Source of the DNA: Haloferax gibbonsii ATCC 33959
GTDB taxonomy: Archaea > Halobacteriota > Halobacteria > Halobacteriales > Haloferacaceae
NCBI RefSeq assembly: GCF_000336775.1
Contig: NZ_AOLJ01000014.1
Span: 16,151 to 79,725, forward strand
Direction of reading: 5' to 3'
DNA: 63,575 bases
Shown: in pieces, positions 51,489-61,109 of the stretch
How positions within the stretch are numbered: the first letter of the stretch is position 1
How the letters are laid out: each line of letters opens with the position of its first letter
Position numbers and translations under genes: made by a program
The notes under the pieces: generated by a model
Told to the model about the DNA's origin: nothing
The model's database searches: none
The model's input: the letters and a program-made list of their open reading frames with translations, nothing else

Positions 51489-51776
51489 TCAGTTCTCCGC
51501 GTCGATGTCGGTGTCCAACTCCGCTTCGGGGGGCGTCCCGCCGTCGCCCGCGTTGGTCCGCTTGGCGTAGACGAACAGGGCGACGGCGGTCACGAACCAG
51601 ATGACCGCGCCGACGCGAATCGCGAACTCGGCGCGCGCGCCCCACGTCTGGAGCCCCGCGTTCACGGAGAGGACCGCGACGATGGGCGACCCGACGAGAA
51701 TCGTCGTGACGAAGGTCATCTGCATGACCCACCCGTAATCGACGCCGTCCGGATTCGAGCGCTCGACTGGTTGCAC
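51489..51776 (-). CDS. Two-helix membrane protein (DUF5822-like)
   Basis: The 95-residue product begins VQPVERSNPDGVDYGWVMQ and has two hydrophobic segments separated by about 15 residues, ending with an acidic tail DTDIDAEN. I recall this start as a small haloarchaeal family (DUF5822). Both a GTG at 51776 and a GTG at 51791 are in frame; the first is favoured because a weak AT element (near 51803) is at the right distance. Function unknown. Confidence 0.65.
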   Translation of the reverse strand: MQPVERSNPDGVDYGWVMQMTFVTTILVGSPIVAVLSVNAGLQTWGARAEFAIRVGAVIWFVTAVALFVYAKRTNAGDGGTPPEAELDTDIDAEN

Positions 51777-51858
51777 GGGTAGCAGTATCACGGCGACGGC
51801 TAATGCGTGCCGGTTCGCGTTCGCGACCCGCGTCCCGACGGTCCGGTGTGCCCCGGCC

Positions 51859-52365
51859 TCAGCAGGCGGCGCTTTTCGAGGTCGGTTCGGTCGGAACCTC
51901 GTAGTCGACGAGGATGCTCGACGACCCGTCCTCGTGTTCGATGACGACCCGGTAGCGCTGGCCCGCCTCGCAGACGGGGTTCAGCGCGCCGTCGGAACCG
52001 GCACCGTCGATGTGGGCGTACTCGCCCGCGGGGCCGACCGTCTCGCCGCCGGTCCACACGTCTTCCCACGCGATGCGGTTGTTGGCGTCGTCGACGACGA
52101 ACACCCGACTGCCGTCTTCGAGACTGCCGAACTCGTGGGTGATGTTGATGTACGCGCCGTTCGCCCCGTTATCCGGGCCGTCGGGGTGGTAGTCCACGTC
52201 GAACGACACCTGCGGTTGTGGCTCGGAGAGCACGTCCTCGAACCCCATCACCATCACGCCGACCGTGGCGGCGAGGAGGACGACGATGACGACGAGGAGC
52301 GAGACGCCGACGACCGGCGAGAGGCCGCGGGCGGAGCGGTCGTTGGAGGGCGACGAGGCGGGCAT
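51859..52365 (-). CDS. Type IV pilin-like protein
   Basis: The 168-residue protein has an archaeal class III signal: a short basic stretch, then ARGLSPVVGVSLLVVIVVLLAATVG, a hydrophobic helix from about residue 14 on, with cleavage by the prepilin peptidase PibD expected just before LSPVVGV. The rest is a beta-rich head with acidic residues and cysteines at the C-terminus (PVCEAG and SAAC) that may pair. It could be a PilA-type adhesion pilin or another pseudopilin. The C-terminal half is not one I can match. Confidence 0.82.
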   Translation of the reverse strand: MPASSPSNDRSARGLSPVVGVSLLVVIVVLLAATVGVMVMGFEDVLSEPQPQVSFDVDYHPDGPDNGANGAYINITHEFGSLEDGSRVFVVDDANNRIAWEDVWTGGETVGPAGEYAHIDGAGSDGALNPVCEAGQRYRVVIEHEDGSSSILVDYEVPTEPTSKSAAC

Positions 52366-52507
52366 GCGTCGTTCGTACAGGCGCGTTCCGCCGAGTAAAG
52401 TGTTCCCTCGGCCGCAGGTTCGGGTGAGCGGGCGCAACGAGCGAACCTCGCGCGGCGCGCTGGGGGTGGCTGATAAGGCTGATAACCCGGACGCGCGAAC
52501 GGCACGC

Positions 52508-53317
52508 ATGGTCACGGTACGGTCCATTCGAGCGAAGGCTGGTAGCGAGCCCATCACGATGCTCACGGCGTACGACGCGCCGACCGCGAGCGTCGTCGAC
52601 GAGGCGGGAATCGACATCATCCTCGTCGGCGACAGCATGGGCAACACGGCGCTCGGTTACGACTCGACGCTGCCGGTGACCGTCGAGGACGTGGCGAGCC
52701 GGACCGCCGCGGTGGCGCGCGCGGCCGACGACGCCCTCGTCGTCGCCGACATGCCATTCCTCTCGTTCGGCGTGGACGAGGCGTCGAGCGTCGAACACTG
52801 CGGTCGGATGCTCAAGGAGGCCGACGCCGACGCGGTCAAACTGGAGTGCGGCCCCCACACCGTCGAGCTGACAGAACACCTCGTCCGGCTCGGTATCCCC
52901 GTGATGGCCCACCTCGGTTTGACCCCCCAGCGCGTCAAGGAAGTCGGCTACGGCAGGCAGGGGACGGACCGCGACGACGCACAGGTGATTCTCGACCTCG
53001 CGAAGGCCCACGCCGACGCGGGCGCGTTCTCGCTCGTCCTCGAACACGTCCCGGCGAACCTCGCGAAACAGGTCACGGCGGCCATCGACATCCCGACTAT
53101 CGGCATCGGGGCGGGCCCCGACTGCGACGGGCAGGTGCTCGTCGTCGACGACGTGGTCGGGATGAGCGACCGCACGCCGCCGTTTGCGGCCCAGTTCGGC
53201 GACGTGAAATCGGAGATGGAGAAGGCGGTCGGCGCGTACAGGGACGCCGTCGAGGCCGGCGAGTTCCCGGCCGACGAACACAGCCACGTCGAAGACGACC
53301 TCGACGAACTGTACTGA
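52508..53317 (+). CDS. panB: 3-methyl-2-oxobutanoate hydroxymethyltransferase PanB
   Basis: The 269-residue enzyme makes ketopantoate from 2-oxoisovalerate and a folate-borne one-carbon unit, the first step to pantothenate and coenzyme A. It has the signatures MLTAYDAPTASVVDEAG, ILVGDSMGN, VVADMPFLSFG, VKLECG, MAHLGLTPQRV and IGIGAGPDCDGQVLV. The metal ligands are Asp in VGDS and VVADMP. It is divergent from the pilin gene, leaving a 142-bp gap. Confidence 0.96.
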   Translation: MVTVRSIRAKAGSEPITMLTAYDAPTASVVDEAGIDIILVGDSMGNTALGYDSTLPVTVEDVASRTAAVARAADDALVVADMPFLSFGVDEASSVEHCGRMLKEADADAVKLECGPHTVELTEHLVRLGIPVMAHLGLTPQRVKEVGYGRQGTDRDDAQVILDLAKAHADAGAFSLVLEHVPANLAKQVTAAIDIPTIGIGAGPDCDGQVLVVDDVVGMSDRTPPFAAQFGDVKSEMEKAVGAYRDAVEAGEFPADEHSHVEDDLDELY

Positions 53318-53350
53318 GGAGGTTCGCGTCCGCGTCCGCGCGGCTTCAAC

Positions 53351-54133
53351 TCACGCGACGCGGCTGTCGAGGAACGCTTTCACGGTCTCGTTGAACGCCG
53401 CCGGCTGTTCGAGCATCGCCAGGTGCGCGGCGTCTTCGATTGTCCCGAGTTCGCAGTCGGGCATCGTCTCGGCGAGGTACTCGTGGTACGACGGCGGCGT
53501 CAGTCGGTCGTACTCGCCGACGAGCGCGAGCGTCGGAACCGAAATCCCCTCGATTTCGTCGCGCACGTCGAAGGTGTGACACGACCGGAAGTCGCGGCGG
53601 GTGACGGCCTGTCCCGCGTCGTACATCGCTTCTTTGGAGCCCTCGACGAGTCGCTCGTCGTCGGTGTGGAACAGTTTGTCCTCGCCGTGGAGAAAGGAGA
53701 CGGCGCGGTCGAAGTCGTCGTCGAGCCAGTTCAGCAGGTCCGAGAGCACGGCGAGTTTCGCGCCCGTGCCGGCGAGGACCAGCGCGTCGAGGTCGAGGTC
53801 GCGTTCGAGCGCGAGCGTCAGGACGACCGCGCCGCCGAGCGAGTTGCCGACGAGGACGCTCGCGTCGGTCTCCTCGGCCACGGCGACCACGTCGTCGACG
53901 TAGGCCGAGAGCGTCTCGTAGCCGACGTCGGCGTTCACGTCGTCGCTGTCGCCGTGGCCGCTCAGGTCCAGCGCGGCGACCGGGTAGTCGCTCGCGAGGC
54001 GGAACTGACCGCGCCAGACGCCGTGTGCGCCGCCGCTCCCGTGGACACAGAGGACTGTCGGTCCCTCTCCGCCCGCGTCGCGGTATCGATAGGCTGTCTC
54101 CCGTCCGTGGTGGTCCGCCGAGGCCGTCTCCAT
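53351..54133 (-). CDS. Alpha/beta hydrolase
   Basis: The 260-residue protein has the alpha/beta-hydrolase pattern: CVHGSGGAHGVW (oxyanion loop), VGNSLGGAVVL with the nucleophile serine, LVGEYDRLTPP with an acidic residue and EDAAHLAMLEQP with the catalytic histidine. It could be an esterase, lactonase or haloperoxidase-like enzyme; the substrate cannot be predicted. ATG at 54133 is preferred over one nine residues upstream. It converges with panB. Confidence 0.88.
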   Translation of the reverse strand: METASADHHGRETAYRYRDAGGEGPTVLCVHGSGGAHGVWRGQFRLASDYPVAALDLSGHGDSDDVNADVGYETLSAYVDDVVAVAEETDASVLVGNSLGGAVVLTLALERDLDLDALVLAGTGAKLAVLSDLLNWLDDDFDRAVSFLHGEDKLFHTDDERLVEGSKEAMYDAGQAVTRRDFRSCHTFDVRDEIEGISVPTLALVGEYDRLTPPSYHEYLAETMPDCELGTIEDAAHLAMLEQPAAFNETVKAFLDSRVA

Positions 54134-54345
54134 ACCTCGAAACTGGTCGCCGCGAACCAATAAACCCCCACGCCGGCACCGAGTTTCGGGGGCGGTCGTC
54201 CCCTCTCGACCGTGTGGGCGACTGCCGTGGCCACTAGTTTGACGTTACTCCGCCGCGAATAGCACGGTGAGGCGTGACGACTGTGAACCGCAATTCAACC
54301 GAAATGCGGCATATCGGTGTCGTCACCCGATTCGTCGGAGAAAGA

Positions 54346-54377
54346 TTTATATATTCAAAACGCTAACCTTGGGTTAG
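54346..54377 (+). promoter_or_regulatory. Promoter of the hsp20-cdc48 operon with an inverted repeat
   Basis: TTTATATATT (54346-54355) is a strong TATA box. Directly downstream lies CTAACC-TTG-GGTTAG (54363-54377), a six-base inverted repeat that covers the expected transcript start near 54378-54385. A protein bound there would block polymerase, so it is a candidate operator; this is inference. Confidence 0.6.
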
Positions 54378-54384
54378 ACTTACC

Positions 54385-54636
54385 ATGAGCATGCAACAGT
54401 TCGCCGGCGGGAACGAGCGGTTCATTCGCCGGTACGAATACGAAGACTGCTGGGTCATCGCGGCCGACGTGGGCCTCTCAGAAGACGAGGTCGACGTGGA
54501 CATCGTCGGGTCGACGGCCATCGTCGTGGCCGACACCGGCGACCGCGTGACCGAGACGGAGTTCGAACTCCCCGCCGGCGGCGACGCCGACGTGGCGGTT
54601 CGAAACGGCGTGCTCACCATCACCCTCACCAAGTAA
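54385..54636 (+). CDS. Hsp20/alpha-crystallin-like small protein
   Basis: The 83-residue protein is the size of an alpha-crystallin domain without the flanking arms. The pattern DCWVIAADVGLSEDEVDVDIVGSTAIVVADTGDRV and the FELPAGGDADVAVRNGVLTITLTK ending match the Hsp20 core, including the terminal strand. It ends directly at the cdc48 start codon (TAAATG), so the two are translated from one mRNA and the small protein may aid delivery of clients to the unfoldase. Confidence 0.8.
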   Translation: MSMQQFAGGNERFIRRYEYEDCWVIAADVGLSEDEVDVDIVGSTAIVVADTGDRVTETEFELPAGGDADVAVRNGVLTITLTK

Positions 54637-56901
54637 ATGAAACTCATCGTCAAACCCCTCAAACAGAAGGACGCCGGTCGCGGACTCGCCGCTATCGACC
54701 GAGCCGCGGCCGCGGAACTCGACCTCGAAGGCGGAGATTTCATCCGCATCGACGGTCCGAACGACGGGACCGCCATCGCCCGCGTCTGGCCCGGTTACCC
54801 CGAAGACCAGGGAACCGGTATCATCCGCATCGACGGTCGTCTCCGCCAGCAGGCCGGCGTCGGCATCGACGAGCGCGTGGACGTGGAGAAAGCCGACGTG
54901 AAGCCCGCAAAGCGCGTCACTATCGCGCTCCCGCAGAACCTCCGCATCGGCGGTAACATCGGGACCTACATCCGCGACAAGCTCTCCGGCCAGCCGGTCG
55001 CGCAGGGCCAGAGCGTCCAGCTTCCGCTCGGCTTCGGCTTCATGAGCGCGTCGAACCAGTCGGTCCCCATCAAAATCGCGTCGACCGACCCCGACGGCAC
55101 CGTCGTCGTCACCGACAACACCGAGTTCCAGGTGAGCCAGAAGCCCGCCGAGCAGATTAAGGACTCCGCGCCGGGCGACGACGGCGGCCCCTCCGTCACC
55201 TACGAGGACATCGGCGGCCTCGACAAGGAACTCGAACAGGTCCGGGAGATGATCGAACTCCCGATGCGCCACCCCGAGCTGTTCAAGCGCCTCGGCATCG
55301 AGCCGCCGAAGGGCGTTCTCCTGCACGGCCCGCCGGGGACGGGGAAGACCCTCATCGCGAAGGCCGTCGCCAACGAAATCGACGCCTCGTTCCACACCAT
55401 CTCCGGCCCGGAGATCATGTCGAAGTACTACGGGGAGTCCGAAGAGCAGCTCCGCGAAATCTTCGAGGAGGCCACGGAGAACTCGCCCGCCATCGTCTTC
55501 ATCGACGAGATAGACTCCATCGCGCCCAAGCGCAGCGAGGCCGGCGGTGACGTGGAACGCCGCGTCGTCGCCCAACTGCTGTCGCTCATGGACGGCCTCG
55601 ACGAGCGCGGCGAGGTCGTCGTCATCGGCGCGACCAACCGCGTGGACGCCATCGACAACGCGCTCCGCCGCGGCGGGCGCTTCGACCGCGAAATCGAAAT
55701 CGGCGTGCCGGACCGCGACGGTCGCAAGGAGATCATGCAGGTCCACACGCGGAACATGCCGCTGACCGACGACGTGGACCTCGACGCCTACGCCGACAGC
55801 ACGCACGGCTTCGTCGGGGCGGACCTCGAATCGCTGGCCAAGGAGTCGGCGATGCACGCCCTGCGGCGCATCCGGCCGCAACTCGACCTCGACGCCGAGG
55901 AGATAGACGCCGAGGTGCTCGAAGGCCTCAAAGTCACGGAAGACGACTTCAGACAGGCGCTCAAGAGCATCGAGCCCTCGGCGCTCCGCGAGGTGTTCGT
56001 CGAGGTTCCCGACGTCACGTGGGAGGACGTGGGCGGACTCGAATCCACCAAGGAACGCCTCCGCGAGACCATCCAGTGGCCCCTCGAATACCCCGAGGTG
56101 TTCCAGCAGATGGACATGGACGCCGCCAAGGGCGTTCTGATGTACGGCCCGCCGGGCACCGGGAAGACCCTGCTGGCGAAGGCCGTCGCCAACGAGGCGG
56201 AGTCGAACTTCATCTCCATCAAGGGCCCCGAACTCCTGAACAAGTTCGTCGGCGAGTCCGAAAAGGGCGTCCGCGAGGTGTTCAAGAAGGCCCGCGAGAA
56301 CGCTCCGACGGTGGTGTTCTTCGACGAAATCGACTCCATCGCGACCGAGCGCGGCCGCGACTCGTCGAGTTCGGGCGTCACCGAGCGCGTCGTCTCCCAA
56401 CTGCTCACCGAACTCGACGGCCTCGAAGCGCTCGAAGACGTGGTCGTCATCGCGACGACCAACCGGCCGGACCTCATCGACTCGGCGCTCCTGCGCCCCG
56501 GCCGCCTCGACCGCCACGTCCACGTGCCCGTGCCCGACGAGGACGCCCGCCGCGCCATCCTCGACGTGCACACCCGCGAAAAGCCGCTGGCCGACGACGT
56601 CGACCTCGATAAAATCGCGTCGAAGACCGACGGCTACGTCGGTGCCGACCTCGAAGCGCTCGCCCGCGAGGCGTCGATGAACGCCTCCCGCGAGTTCATC
56701 CGGAGCGTCGAGAAGGAGGACATCGGCGAGAGCGTCGGTAACGTCCGCGTGACGATGGAACACTTCGAGAACGCCCTCGACGAAATCGGCGCGAGCGTCA
56801 CCGACGACGTGCGCCGCCGCTACGAGGAGATCGAAGAGCGCTTCCAGAAGAGCGAGGTCGAACGCGACCGCGAGACCGAAGTCGGCCGCACCTTCCAGTA
56901 A
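54637..56901 (+). CDS. cdc48: CDC48/VCP-family AAA ATPase
   Basis: The 754-residue hexameric unfoldase has an N domain (1-190), then D1 and D2 AAA modules. Both have Walker A GPPGTGKT (about residues 230 and 504), Walker B as [10 protein letters not shown] and [10 protein letters not shown], and arginine fingers in the VE/ERG region. The C-terminal tail is short and acidic, ending TFQ, rather than the eukaryotic HbYX form. It unfolds ubiquitin-like SAMP-tagged or misfolded proteins for the proteasome. Confidence 0.96.
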   Translation: MKLIVKPLKQKDAGRGLAAIDRAAAAELDLEGGDFIRIDGPNDGTAIARVWPGYPEDQGTGIIRIDGRLRQQAGVGIDERVDVEKADVKPAKRVTIALPQNLRIGGNIGTYIRDKLSGQPVAQGQSVQLPLGFGFMSASNQSVPIKIASTDPDGTVVVTDNTEFQVSQKPAEQIKDSAPGDDGGPSVTYEDIGGLDKELEQVREMIELPMRHPELFKRLGIEPPKGVLLHGPPGTGKTLIAKAVANEIDASFHTISGPEIMSKYYGESEEQLREIFEEATENSPAIVFIDEIDSIAPKRSEAGGDVERRVVAQLLSLMDGLDERGEVVVIGATNRVDAIDNALRRGGRFDREIEIGVPDRDGRKEIMQVHTRNMPLTDDVDLDAYADSTHGFVGADLESLAKESAMHALRRIRPQLDLDAEEIDAEVLEGLKVTEDDFRQALKSIEPSALREVFVEVPDVTWEDVGGLESTKERLRETIQWPLEYPEVFQQMDMDAAKGVLMYGPPGTGKTLLAKAVANEAESNFISIKGPELLNKFVGESEKGVREVFKKARENAPTVVFFDEIDSIATERGRDSSSSGVTERVVSQLLTELDGLEALEDVVVIATTNRPDLIDSALLRPGRLDRHVHVPVPDEDARRAILDVHTREKPLADDVDLDKIASKTDGYVGADLEALAREASMNASREFIRSVEKEDIGESVGNVRVTMEHFENALDEIGASVTDDVRRRYEEIEERFQKSEVERDRETEVGRTFQ

Positions 56902-57218
56902 GCGCCTCGTAACGCCCCTTCAGACGTATTTTTCGAACGCGTCCCAGCCACCGAGCGACGGCGACTGTTCGCCTACCATCCGCCCGACTCAGAGGCGCGA
57001 CCGTCACGTTCATATCACTCCCGTCTGCTACGTAGTGGTACGCGGTTCTCGGGATACGCAATAATCAACGAGTTCTACGTTTATTTCACCGGAAATGCGG
57101 TGTGTCTCCCGTCGTTTGTAAAGAATGTACTCGGTCAGTAGTTGTCGGTTCGGCGCGAGACGGAGACCGGGCGGTCCGGCGGGGCGGGGCAGTCGCCCGG
57201 TCGAGGTGGTCTCCCCGT
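56902..57218. other. Intergenic region between cdc48 and the Bcp gene
   Basis: The 317 bp between these convergent genes hold a T-run at 56929-56933 that can end the cdc48 transcript, an AT-rich island around 57056-57086, and a small hairpin CACCG/CGGTG (57087-57102). No credible protein gene is present; an unannotated RNA from the AT-rich island cannot be excluded. Confidence 0.5.
56929..56933 (+). terminator. T-run after cdc48
   Basis: Five thymines 28 bp after the cdc48 stop in otherwise GC-rich DNA are a plausible archaeal terminator. Confidence 0.4.
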
Positions 57219-57686
57219 TCAGCCGTCCAGTTCGTCGAGGTCGGCGAGGATTTCGTCGGCGTGGCCGTCGGGCGAGACGCCCTCGTAGACCCGCTCGACG
57301 GTCCCGTCGGGGCCGACGAGGTACGAGTTGCGGAAGACGCCGTCGAACGTCTTGCCGAACATGTTCTTTTCGCCGTACGAGCCGTACGCCGAGGAGACGC
57401 TGCCGTCTTCGTCCGACAGGAGCGTGAAGGGGAGGTCGTACTTCTCGGCGAACGAGTCGAGGTCCGAGACGGGGTCGTCGCTGATGCCGAGAACCGTCGC
57501 GTCGCGCTCCTCGAACTCGTCCCACGAGTCGCGGAAGCCGCAGGCCTCGGTGGTACAGCCCGGCGTGTCGGCGCGCGGGTAGAAGTAGACCACGACGTGC
57601 TCGCCGCGGAAGTCGGAAAGCGAGACGAGGTCGCCGCGCTGGTCGGGCAGTTCGAAGTCGGGGGCGTCGTCGCCAATGTCGAGCAT
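57219..57686 (-). CDS. bcp: Thioredoxin-dependent peroxiredoxin (Bcp/PrxQ type)
   Basis: The 155-residue protein reduces peroxides using thioredoxin. The peroxidatic cysteine C44 in ADTPGCTTEACGFRD and the resolving C49, five residues later, mark the BCP subfamily. The remaining fold elements (VVVYFYPR, KYDLPFTLLSD, NSYLVGPDGTV) are conserved. ATG at 57686 is preferred over a GTG two codons upstream. It is a single gene. Confidence 0.93.
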   Translation of the reverse strand: MLDIGDDAPDFELPDQRGDLVSLSDFRGEHVVVYFYPRADTPGCTTEACGFRDSWDEFEERDATVLGISDDPVSDLDSFAEKYDLPFTLLSDEDGSVSSAYGSYGEKNMFGKTFDGVFRNSYLVGPDGTVERVYEGVSPDGHADEILADLDELDG

Positions 57687-57722
57687 AGCCACCAGTTCCG
57701 GCGGCGGGAAGAAGGGTCTTTC

Positions 57723-58697
57723 TCAGTCGAGTTTCTCGGCCGCGCCGCGCTCGACCAGCGGGTCGGCGTTGGCCGACGGGAGCGTCACCACGTCCTCGGT
57801 GGCGAGGTCGTACTCGCGCTCGTCGACGCCGAGGATGGTCCCCACGTCGGCGGTGATGCGGACCGTCTCGCGCTCGTCGGCGAGGCCGGAAAGCGGGTCG
57901 TCGGCGGAGGGTTCCACCGTGTCGGCTTCGCCCGCTGACGGGGCCGCGGTCTCCGGGTTTGGTTCGTCCGGCGGAACCGCGGGACCGGAGTCCGCGGGGG
58001 CGGAATCGGTCGACGCCGCGGCGGCCTCGGTGGCCGGTCGGTCGGTCCCCGACTCCGCGTTCGATACGTCGTCGCCGGTCCCGCCGCCCATCGCGTCCGC
58101 GAGCACGTCGCCCGCGGCCGAGTCGCCGGTGGGGGTCTCGGAGCCGTCGGTGGCCGTCTCGGAGCCGTCGGCGTCGGTGCCGATGCCGGTCGGCGCGGTC
58201 TCTGGGTCGGGTTCGTCCGGCGGAATCGCGGGTCCGGAATCGCCGGGCGCGCCCGGTTCCGCGGTCGTCACGTCGGTCGCCGAAACGGCGTCCTTCGGGG
58301 AGTCGGCGGCCGACACGTCTTCGAGCGCGGAGAGCACCGTGCCGCGGTTCTCCTCGATGCGGTCGACGAGGTCGTCGAACAGCCGCTTTTCCTCGTGGGT
58401 CAGCCCGTCCGTCTCGGAGGACATCCCCGCGGCCGCGAAGCTCGCGGCCTTGACGACCTTGCCGACGCGGCGCTCGTAGATGGAGGTGACGACCTCCTCC
58501 GCGGTCTCGATTTCGTCCGTGAGCCGCCGAATCTCCGGCGAGTAGTGGGTGCCGAGCTGTTCGGCCTTCTCCTCGCGTTTCGCCTTCTGCTCGGCGATGA
58601 ACTCCGCGACGTCCTCGTAGAACGACTCGCGGAGGTGCTGTAGGCTGTCTTTCTGTCGCTCCGTCCGAAGCACGCTCCTGAGGTCGTCTACGTTCAT
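57723..58697 (-). CDS. gins: GINS complex subunit with a long acidic linker
   Basis: The 324-residue protein is the archaeal GINS subunit that, with MCM and GAN/Cdc45, forms the replicative helicase. The N-terminal A domain (about 1-130) has [20 protein letters not shown] and [28 protein letters not shown]. The C-terminal B domain lies after about residue 270 ([28 protein letters not shown]). The stretch between is a Ser/Thr/Pro/Asp-rich linker with two near-identical 18-residue modules ([10 protein letters not shown] and [10 protein letters not shown]). It starts within the PriS stop (ATGA). Confidence 0.92.
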   Translation of the reverse strand: MNVDDLRSVLRTERQKDSLQHLRESFYEDVAEFIAEQKAKREEKAEQLGTHYSPEIRRLTDEIETAEEVVTSIYERRVGKVVKAASFAAAGMSSETDGLTHEEKRLFDDLVDRIEENRGTVLSALEDVSAADSPKDAVSATDVTTAEPGAPGDSGPAIPPDEPDPETAPTGIGTDADGSETATDGSETPTGDSAAGDVLADAMGGGTGDDVSNAESGTDRPATEAAAASTDSAPADSGPAVPPDEPNPETAAPSAGEADTVEPSADDPLSGLADERETVRITADVGTILGVDEREYDLATEDVVTLPSANADPLVERGAAEKLD

Positions 58698-59851
58698 TCT
58701 GTCACCTTCTCGGCTCGACCGCGGGTCATGAGAAACACGCCGAGGCTCTCGTCTACCGACTGCACGCCCGAGTCGAGTGTAAAGCTATCGCCGTCGAACT
58801 CGACCTCGCCGGGGTCGGTCACTTTGACGGCGATGTCGCGGCCGCGGAAGCGGTCCGGGACCGCGTCGGAGAGGGGGTCGAAATCGTCGATTTCGTCGCG
58901 GTCGAGCGGTTCGACGACGAGTCCCGACCCGCCGTGGAGGCTCTTCGGGAGGCGAATCAGCCGTTTCGTGTCGGTCGTCACGGGTTCGTCTATCGGCGAG
59001 GTCTCGTCCTCGACGGTCTCGTGGGCGAGCGCCTCGACCAGGGTCCGGACGCCCGGGCCGCCGGCCTCGACGTTGCCCTCGCGGACGGCGTCGGGGTTGT
59101 TCCGGAACGCGCCGAGAATCGTCTTCGCGCGCCCGTCGCCGATGCCGTCGAGTTCCTTCAACCGCGAGAGCGCGGCGTCTTCTTCCATCTCCAACAGCGC
59201 GTCCACGAACGCGAGGAGTCGCCGGTGGGTCCGCCGGCCCCACCCGCCCTCGGTTCGGAGGACGCGCTGGGTCGTCGTCCCGTGCTGTCGCGTCTCGACG
59301 AGCGCGTCGAAGTCGAGGTCGATGGCGCGGATGTAATCGACCACCTCGCGGCGGGCCTCGCTGTCGAGGCCGCGGACCGACTCGTCGCGCACGTGGACGT
59401 GGTAGCCGCGGCCGCCGGAGAACACGGCCTGCATCTCCTCGAACGCGAAGTCGTCTTCGAGGAGGTTCAGCAGGTCCAACAGGGCCTCCTTCCCGGCGTC
59501 GAGCATGTCGGCGTACCCCGTCGTCTCGGGGTCGACGCCGGGGAGGTGGTCCGCGTCGATGTCGAAGACGAGGTCGGCCTCGCGCCAGTCCTTGTCGTCC
59601 ATCGAGGCCGCGCCGGGGTCCGAAAACCGGGCCGACGAGAAGTAGACGTGCCGGGGCGCGCTCCGGGCGAGGTAGTCCGAGAGGTCGCCGAGGTCGAGAA
59701 GCGACTGGTGGCGGTGCATCCGCGTGCCGCCGGCCGACCACGGGATGACGCCCCACTCACGTTCGCCCGGGGCGGGCGGGAGCGGAACGTCGGTGCTCCG
59801 GTAGTAGTCACCGAAGCGACCTTCGAGGTACTCGCGAGTGCGCCCGTCCAT
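58694..59851 (-). CDS. priS: DNA primase small (catalytic) subunit PriS
   Basis: The 385-residue catalytic primase subunit synthesises the primers. The metal-binding aspartates are D97 and D99 in VFDIDADH, and [10 protein letters not shown] (residues 145-154) is the nucleotide-binding motif. The N-terminus has the RxM-like [11 protein letters not shown] segment. It is coupled to the GINS gene by ATGA, the common euryarchaeal pairing that links priming to helicase assembly. The large subunit PriL is not in this window. Confidence 0.95.
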   Translation of the reverse strand: MDGRTREYLEGRFGDYYRSTDVPLPPAPGEREWGVIPWSAGGTRMHRHQSLLDLGDLSDYLARSAPRHVYFSSARFSDPGAASMDDKDWREADLVFDIDADHLPGVDPETTGYADMLDAGKEALLDLLNLLEDDFAFEEMQAVFSGGRGYHVHVRDESVRGLDSEARREVVDYIRAIDLDFDALVETRQHGTTTQRVLRTEGGWGRRTHRRLLAFVDALLEMEEDAALSRLKELDGIGDGRAKTILGAFRNNPDAVREGNVEAGGPGVRTLVEALAHETVEDETSPIDEPVTTDTKRLIRLPKSLHGGSGLVVEPLDRDEIDDFDPLSDAVPDRFRGRDIAVKVTDPGEVEFDGDSFTLDSGVQSVDESLGVFLMTRGRAEKVTE

Positions 59852-59976
59852 ACACCTCGGGTTCCGGAGGCGCGGGTAAAGCCATTACGTCTCCCCACGG
59901 CCGTGGTCGTTTCTCTCACGTCCGTGATGTGCGTATGCTTATCATTGTCGTTCGTGTATGAGGCGGTGTGACCGAC
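59852..59976. promoter_or_regulatory. Divergent promoter region between priS and the aldo/keto reductase
   Basis: GCTTATCA (59937-59944) is the likely TATA box of the reductase. A 12-bp palindrome CCACGGCCGTGG lies at 59895-59906 about midway between the two genes and could bind a regulator. I see no clear priS TATA box. Confidence 0.45.
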
Positions 59977-60954
59977 ATGGAGTACACTTACCTCGGCGAC
60001 ACCGGCCTCGAAGTCTCGCGGCTCTGTCTGGGCTGTATGAACTTCGGTTCCAGCGCGGAGTGGATGATGAACGACAGGCAGGCGAGTCTCGACCTCCTCG
60101 AGGGCGCGCTCGACGCCGGCATCAACTTCCTCGACACGGCGAACGCCTACTCCCGCGGGGAGTCGGAGGAGATCGTCGGCGAGGCCATCGCCGAGCGCGA
60201 CCGCGAGGAACTCGCCATCGCGACGAAGGTCTACTTCCCGATGGGCGACGGGCCGAACAAGTCCGGGCTCTCGCGCAAGCACATCATCGACCAGGCGCAC
60301 GCGAGCCTCGACCGCCTCGGCACCGACTACATCGACCTCTATCAGATTCACCGCTGGGACGACGGGGTCCCCATCGAGGAGACGCTCTCGGCGCTCGACT
60401 ACCTCGTCGAGGAGGGGCTCGTCCGCTACGTCGGCGCGAGCACGATGTCTTCGTACCAGTTCACGAGGGCGCTGTACACCGCCGACGTGGAGAACTTCGA
60501 ACGCTTCGCCTGCATGCAACCGGAGTACAACGCGGTCGACCGCCACGAGGAGGCGAACCTGCTTCCGGTCTGCGAGGGCGAGGGCATCGGCGTCATCCCG
60601 TGGTCGCCGCTCGCGGGCGGCTTCCTCACGGGCAAGTACGAGCGCGACGCCGAGGTCCCGGCGGACACGCGCGCGGAGTCGGACGAGTACACGTCGAACC
60701 GCTTCACCGACGAGAACTGGGCCGTCATCGACGCGATTCGCTCGCTCGCCGAGGAGAAAGGGGCGACGCCCGCGCAGGTGTCGCTCGCGTGGCTCCTCCA
60801 CAAACCCGTCGTGGACGCGCCCATCATCGGGCCGCGCCGACTCGACCACCTCGAAGAGAACGTCGGCGCGCTCGACGTGGACCTGAGCGAAAGCGATATC
60901 GAGCGAATCGAGGCCCCGAAGACGCCGCGGTGGCCCGCGCCGGGTAAAGACTAA
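59977..60954 (+). CDS. Aldo/keto reductase
   Basis: The 325-residue NADPH-dependent TIM barrel begins MEYTYLGDTGLEVSRLCLG. The catalytic tetrad residues appear as FLDTANAY (Asp and Tyr), IATKVYF (Lys) and YQIHRW (His). LYQIHRWDDGVPIEETL is the family motif. It probably reduces or oxidises a sugar or aldehyde. A GTG at 59968 three codons upstream coincides with the predicted transcript start and is a possible leaderless start. It precedes the ABC transporter genes on the same strand. Confidence 0.9.
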   Translation: MEYTYLGDTGLEVSRLCLGCMNFGSSAEWMMNDRQASLDLLEGALDAGINFLDTANAYSRGESEEIVGEAIAERDREELAIATKVYFPMGDGPNKSGLSRKHIIDQAHASLDRLGTDYIDLYQIHRWDDGVPIEETLSALDYLVEEGLVRYVGASTMSSYQFTRALYTADVENFERFACMQPEYNAVDRHEEANLLPVCEGEGIGVIPWSPLAGGFLTGKYERDAEVPADTRAESDEYTSNRFTDENWAVIDAIRSLAEEKGATPAQVSLAWLLHKPVVDAPIIGPRRLDHLEENVGALDVDLSESDIERIEAPKTPRWPAPGKD

Positions 60955-61074
60955 GCGTCAACGGCGCTATATTTTATAAACAATCGTTACAAATACTCTA
61001 TTGATTGAATTTCGGACTGCCGAGACTATTGACAAGTAATTTACTACAACACCGGTAGTGGCCAGCACCAAAAC

Positions 61075-61083
61075 TATAAATAA
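61075..61083 (+). promoter_or_regulatory. TATA box of the ABC transporter operon
   Basis: CTATAAATA is centred about 31 bp upstream of the ATG at 61110. A second AT-rich element (TATTTTATAA at 60970-60979) and the inverted bases CAATC/GATTG (60981-60985 and 61012-61016) lie further upstream and may be regulatory. Confidence 0.55.
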
Positions 61084-61109
61084 TCACTAATTGTAGAATA
61101 CAGACTGTA

